A stretch of 64,000 bases of DNA from an uncultured Clostridia bacterium (GTDB taxonomy: Bacteria > Bacillota > Clostridia > Christensenellales > Christensenellaceae), in the NCBI GenBank assembly GCA_944347775.1, contig CALVMT010000064.1:1-64000 (forward strand), written 5' to 3'. Made by a program: the position numbers and the translations under genes. This document shows positions 63,518-64,000 of the stretch, one piece after another; the stretch's first letter is position 1, and the number at the start of each line of letters is the position of its first letter. Below the pieces are notes generated by a model. That model was given only the letters and a program-made list of their open reading frames with translations, was not told the origin of the DNA and ran no database searches.

Positions 63518-64000
63518 ATGCAAAAATATTCGCGTACGGAAAATTCTTTTCGCAATATAAGCTATTCCATGATGGCTTATGCCATCAAATTTTTGGCTTC
63601 ATTCTTTTTCCGTATGGTTTTTGTGCGTGCATTAGGTAATCTGTATGCCGGGATTGACAGTGTGTTTTCTACAATACTTTATTTAATATCATTAGTCGAA
63701 CTGGGTTATGAAACGGCAATGGCATATCTACTTTATCGGCCGATTGCCGAGAATAATCAGTTGGAGATCAGCCGGATTATGCGTTATTACCGTAAAGCTT
63801 CCCACGTCATTGCAGGAGTGATTTGCTTACTTGGGTTGGCTTTAGTTCCGTTTTTATCTGAATTAATATCCGATTTGCCGTATATTCCCCATATTCGCCT
63901 GATTTTTTTGGCCGTTGTGGGCAATATGGCACTGGAGTATTTTTTTAAATATCAGCGGACATTGATCTGTGCATGGCAAAAACAATATGTTTTTACATTA
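63518..64000 (+). CDS. Polysaccharide flippase-like membrane protein (5' part only)
   Basis: The first 161 codons of a gene that runs off the window. The protein begins MQKYSRTENSFRNISYSMMA. It has alternating hydrophobic segments, with a FRMVFVRALGNLYAGIDSVF block typical of Wzx/MOP oligosaccharide flippases (capsule or exopolysaccharide export). AAGGTTGGGG serves as a ribosome binding site. It probably opens a surface-polysaccharide cluster beyond the window. Confidence 0.78.
   Translation, partial: MQKYSRTENSFRNISYSMMAYAIKFLASFFFRMVFVRALGNLYAGIDSVFSTILYLISLVELGYETAMAYLLYRPIAENNQLEISRIMRYYRKASHVIAGVICLLGLALVPFLSELISDLPYIPHIRLIFLAVVGNMALEYFFKYQRTLICAWQKQYVFTL

Overview
The window looks like chromosomal DNA of a low-GC, probably endospore-forming Firmicute of the class Clostridia. 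The evidence is the GlgC/GlgD pair, a T-box-controlled ileS, AGGAGG-type ribosome binding sites, a PdaA-type deacetylase, a class B sortase, tandem DUF1540 proteins and a Myb/RsfA-like regulator. The genus cannot be named from sequence reading alone. No prophage, transposase, CRISPR array or replication origin is visible.

Layout. 1-240: end of an rRNA operon (5S, tRNA-Asn, terminator). 580-6750: O-antigen-ligase-like membrane protein, enolase, VanX-like dipeptidase, nitroreductase, a D-2-hydroxyacid dehydrogenase, the c-di-AMP receptor DarA and a dUTPase. 6800-9600: an unlisted 48-residue ORF, then a metal-efflux operon (ArsR-type regulator, free-standing HMA domain, CadA-type ATPase) with a visible promoter and operator. 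9640-10350: a cobalamin-type riboswitch controlling a single DUF4430 lipoprotein. 10450-24200: YchF, UppP, a DMT transporter, a hypothetical-argS-serS-BFD block, a Myb-like regulator, a LOG-family protein, PepF, two overlapping DUF1540 genes and two tandem AEC transporters. 24389-24853: a decayed GNAT pseudogene. 24947-30583: leuS, DUF1015 and aspartate kinase.

30985-44406 is one tightly spaced glycogen operon, glgB-glgC-glgD-glgA-glgP-GH13-pgm-malQ, facing pgi. It covers glucose-1-phosphate activation (GlgC/D), chain synthesis (GlgA), branching (GlgB), phosphorolysis (GlgP), alpha-glucan hydrolysis or debranching (GH13), glucan transfer (MalQ) and Glc-1-P/Glc-6-P interconversion (Pgm), with Pgi linking to glycolysis. 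Unexpectedly, glgB carries two in-frame TAG codons 21 bases apart while the rest of its frame is well preserved.

46041-64000: serA/serC, rarA, a polysaccharide deacetylase, T-box plus a long type-2-like ileS, a PdaA-like deacetylase, a sortase B gene whose best promoter would make a leaderless mRNA, and tRNA-Thr. An AT-rich segment with two GNAT genes and an inverted repeat follows. The window then has a ureohydrolase with a likely one-base homopolymer shift at its 5' end, proC, a class I/II aminotransferase, a glycerol-1-phosphate dehydrogenase-like gene and the start of a flippase.

Most genes are ordinary housekeeping. The points most worth a second look are the double-amber glgB, the riboswitch-DUF4430 unit, the shifted ureohydrolase start, the possibly leaderless sortase and two small genes (48 and 59 residues). 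I see no clear multi-gene novel system.
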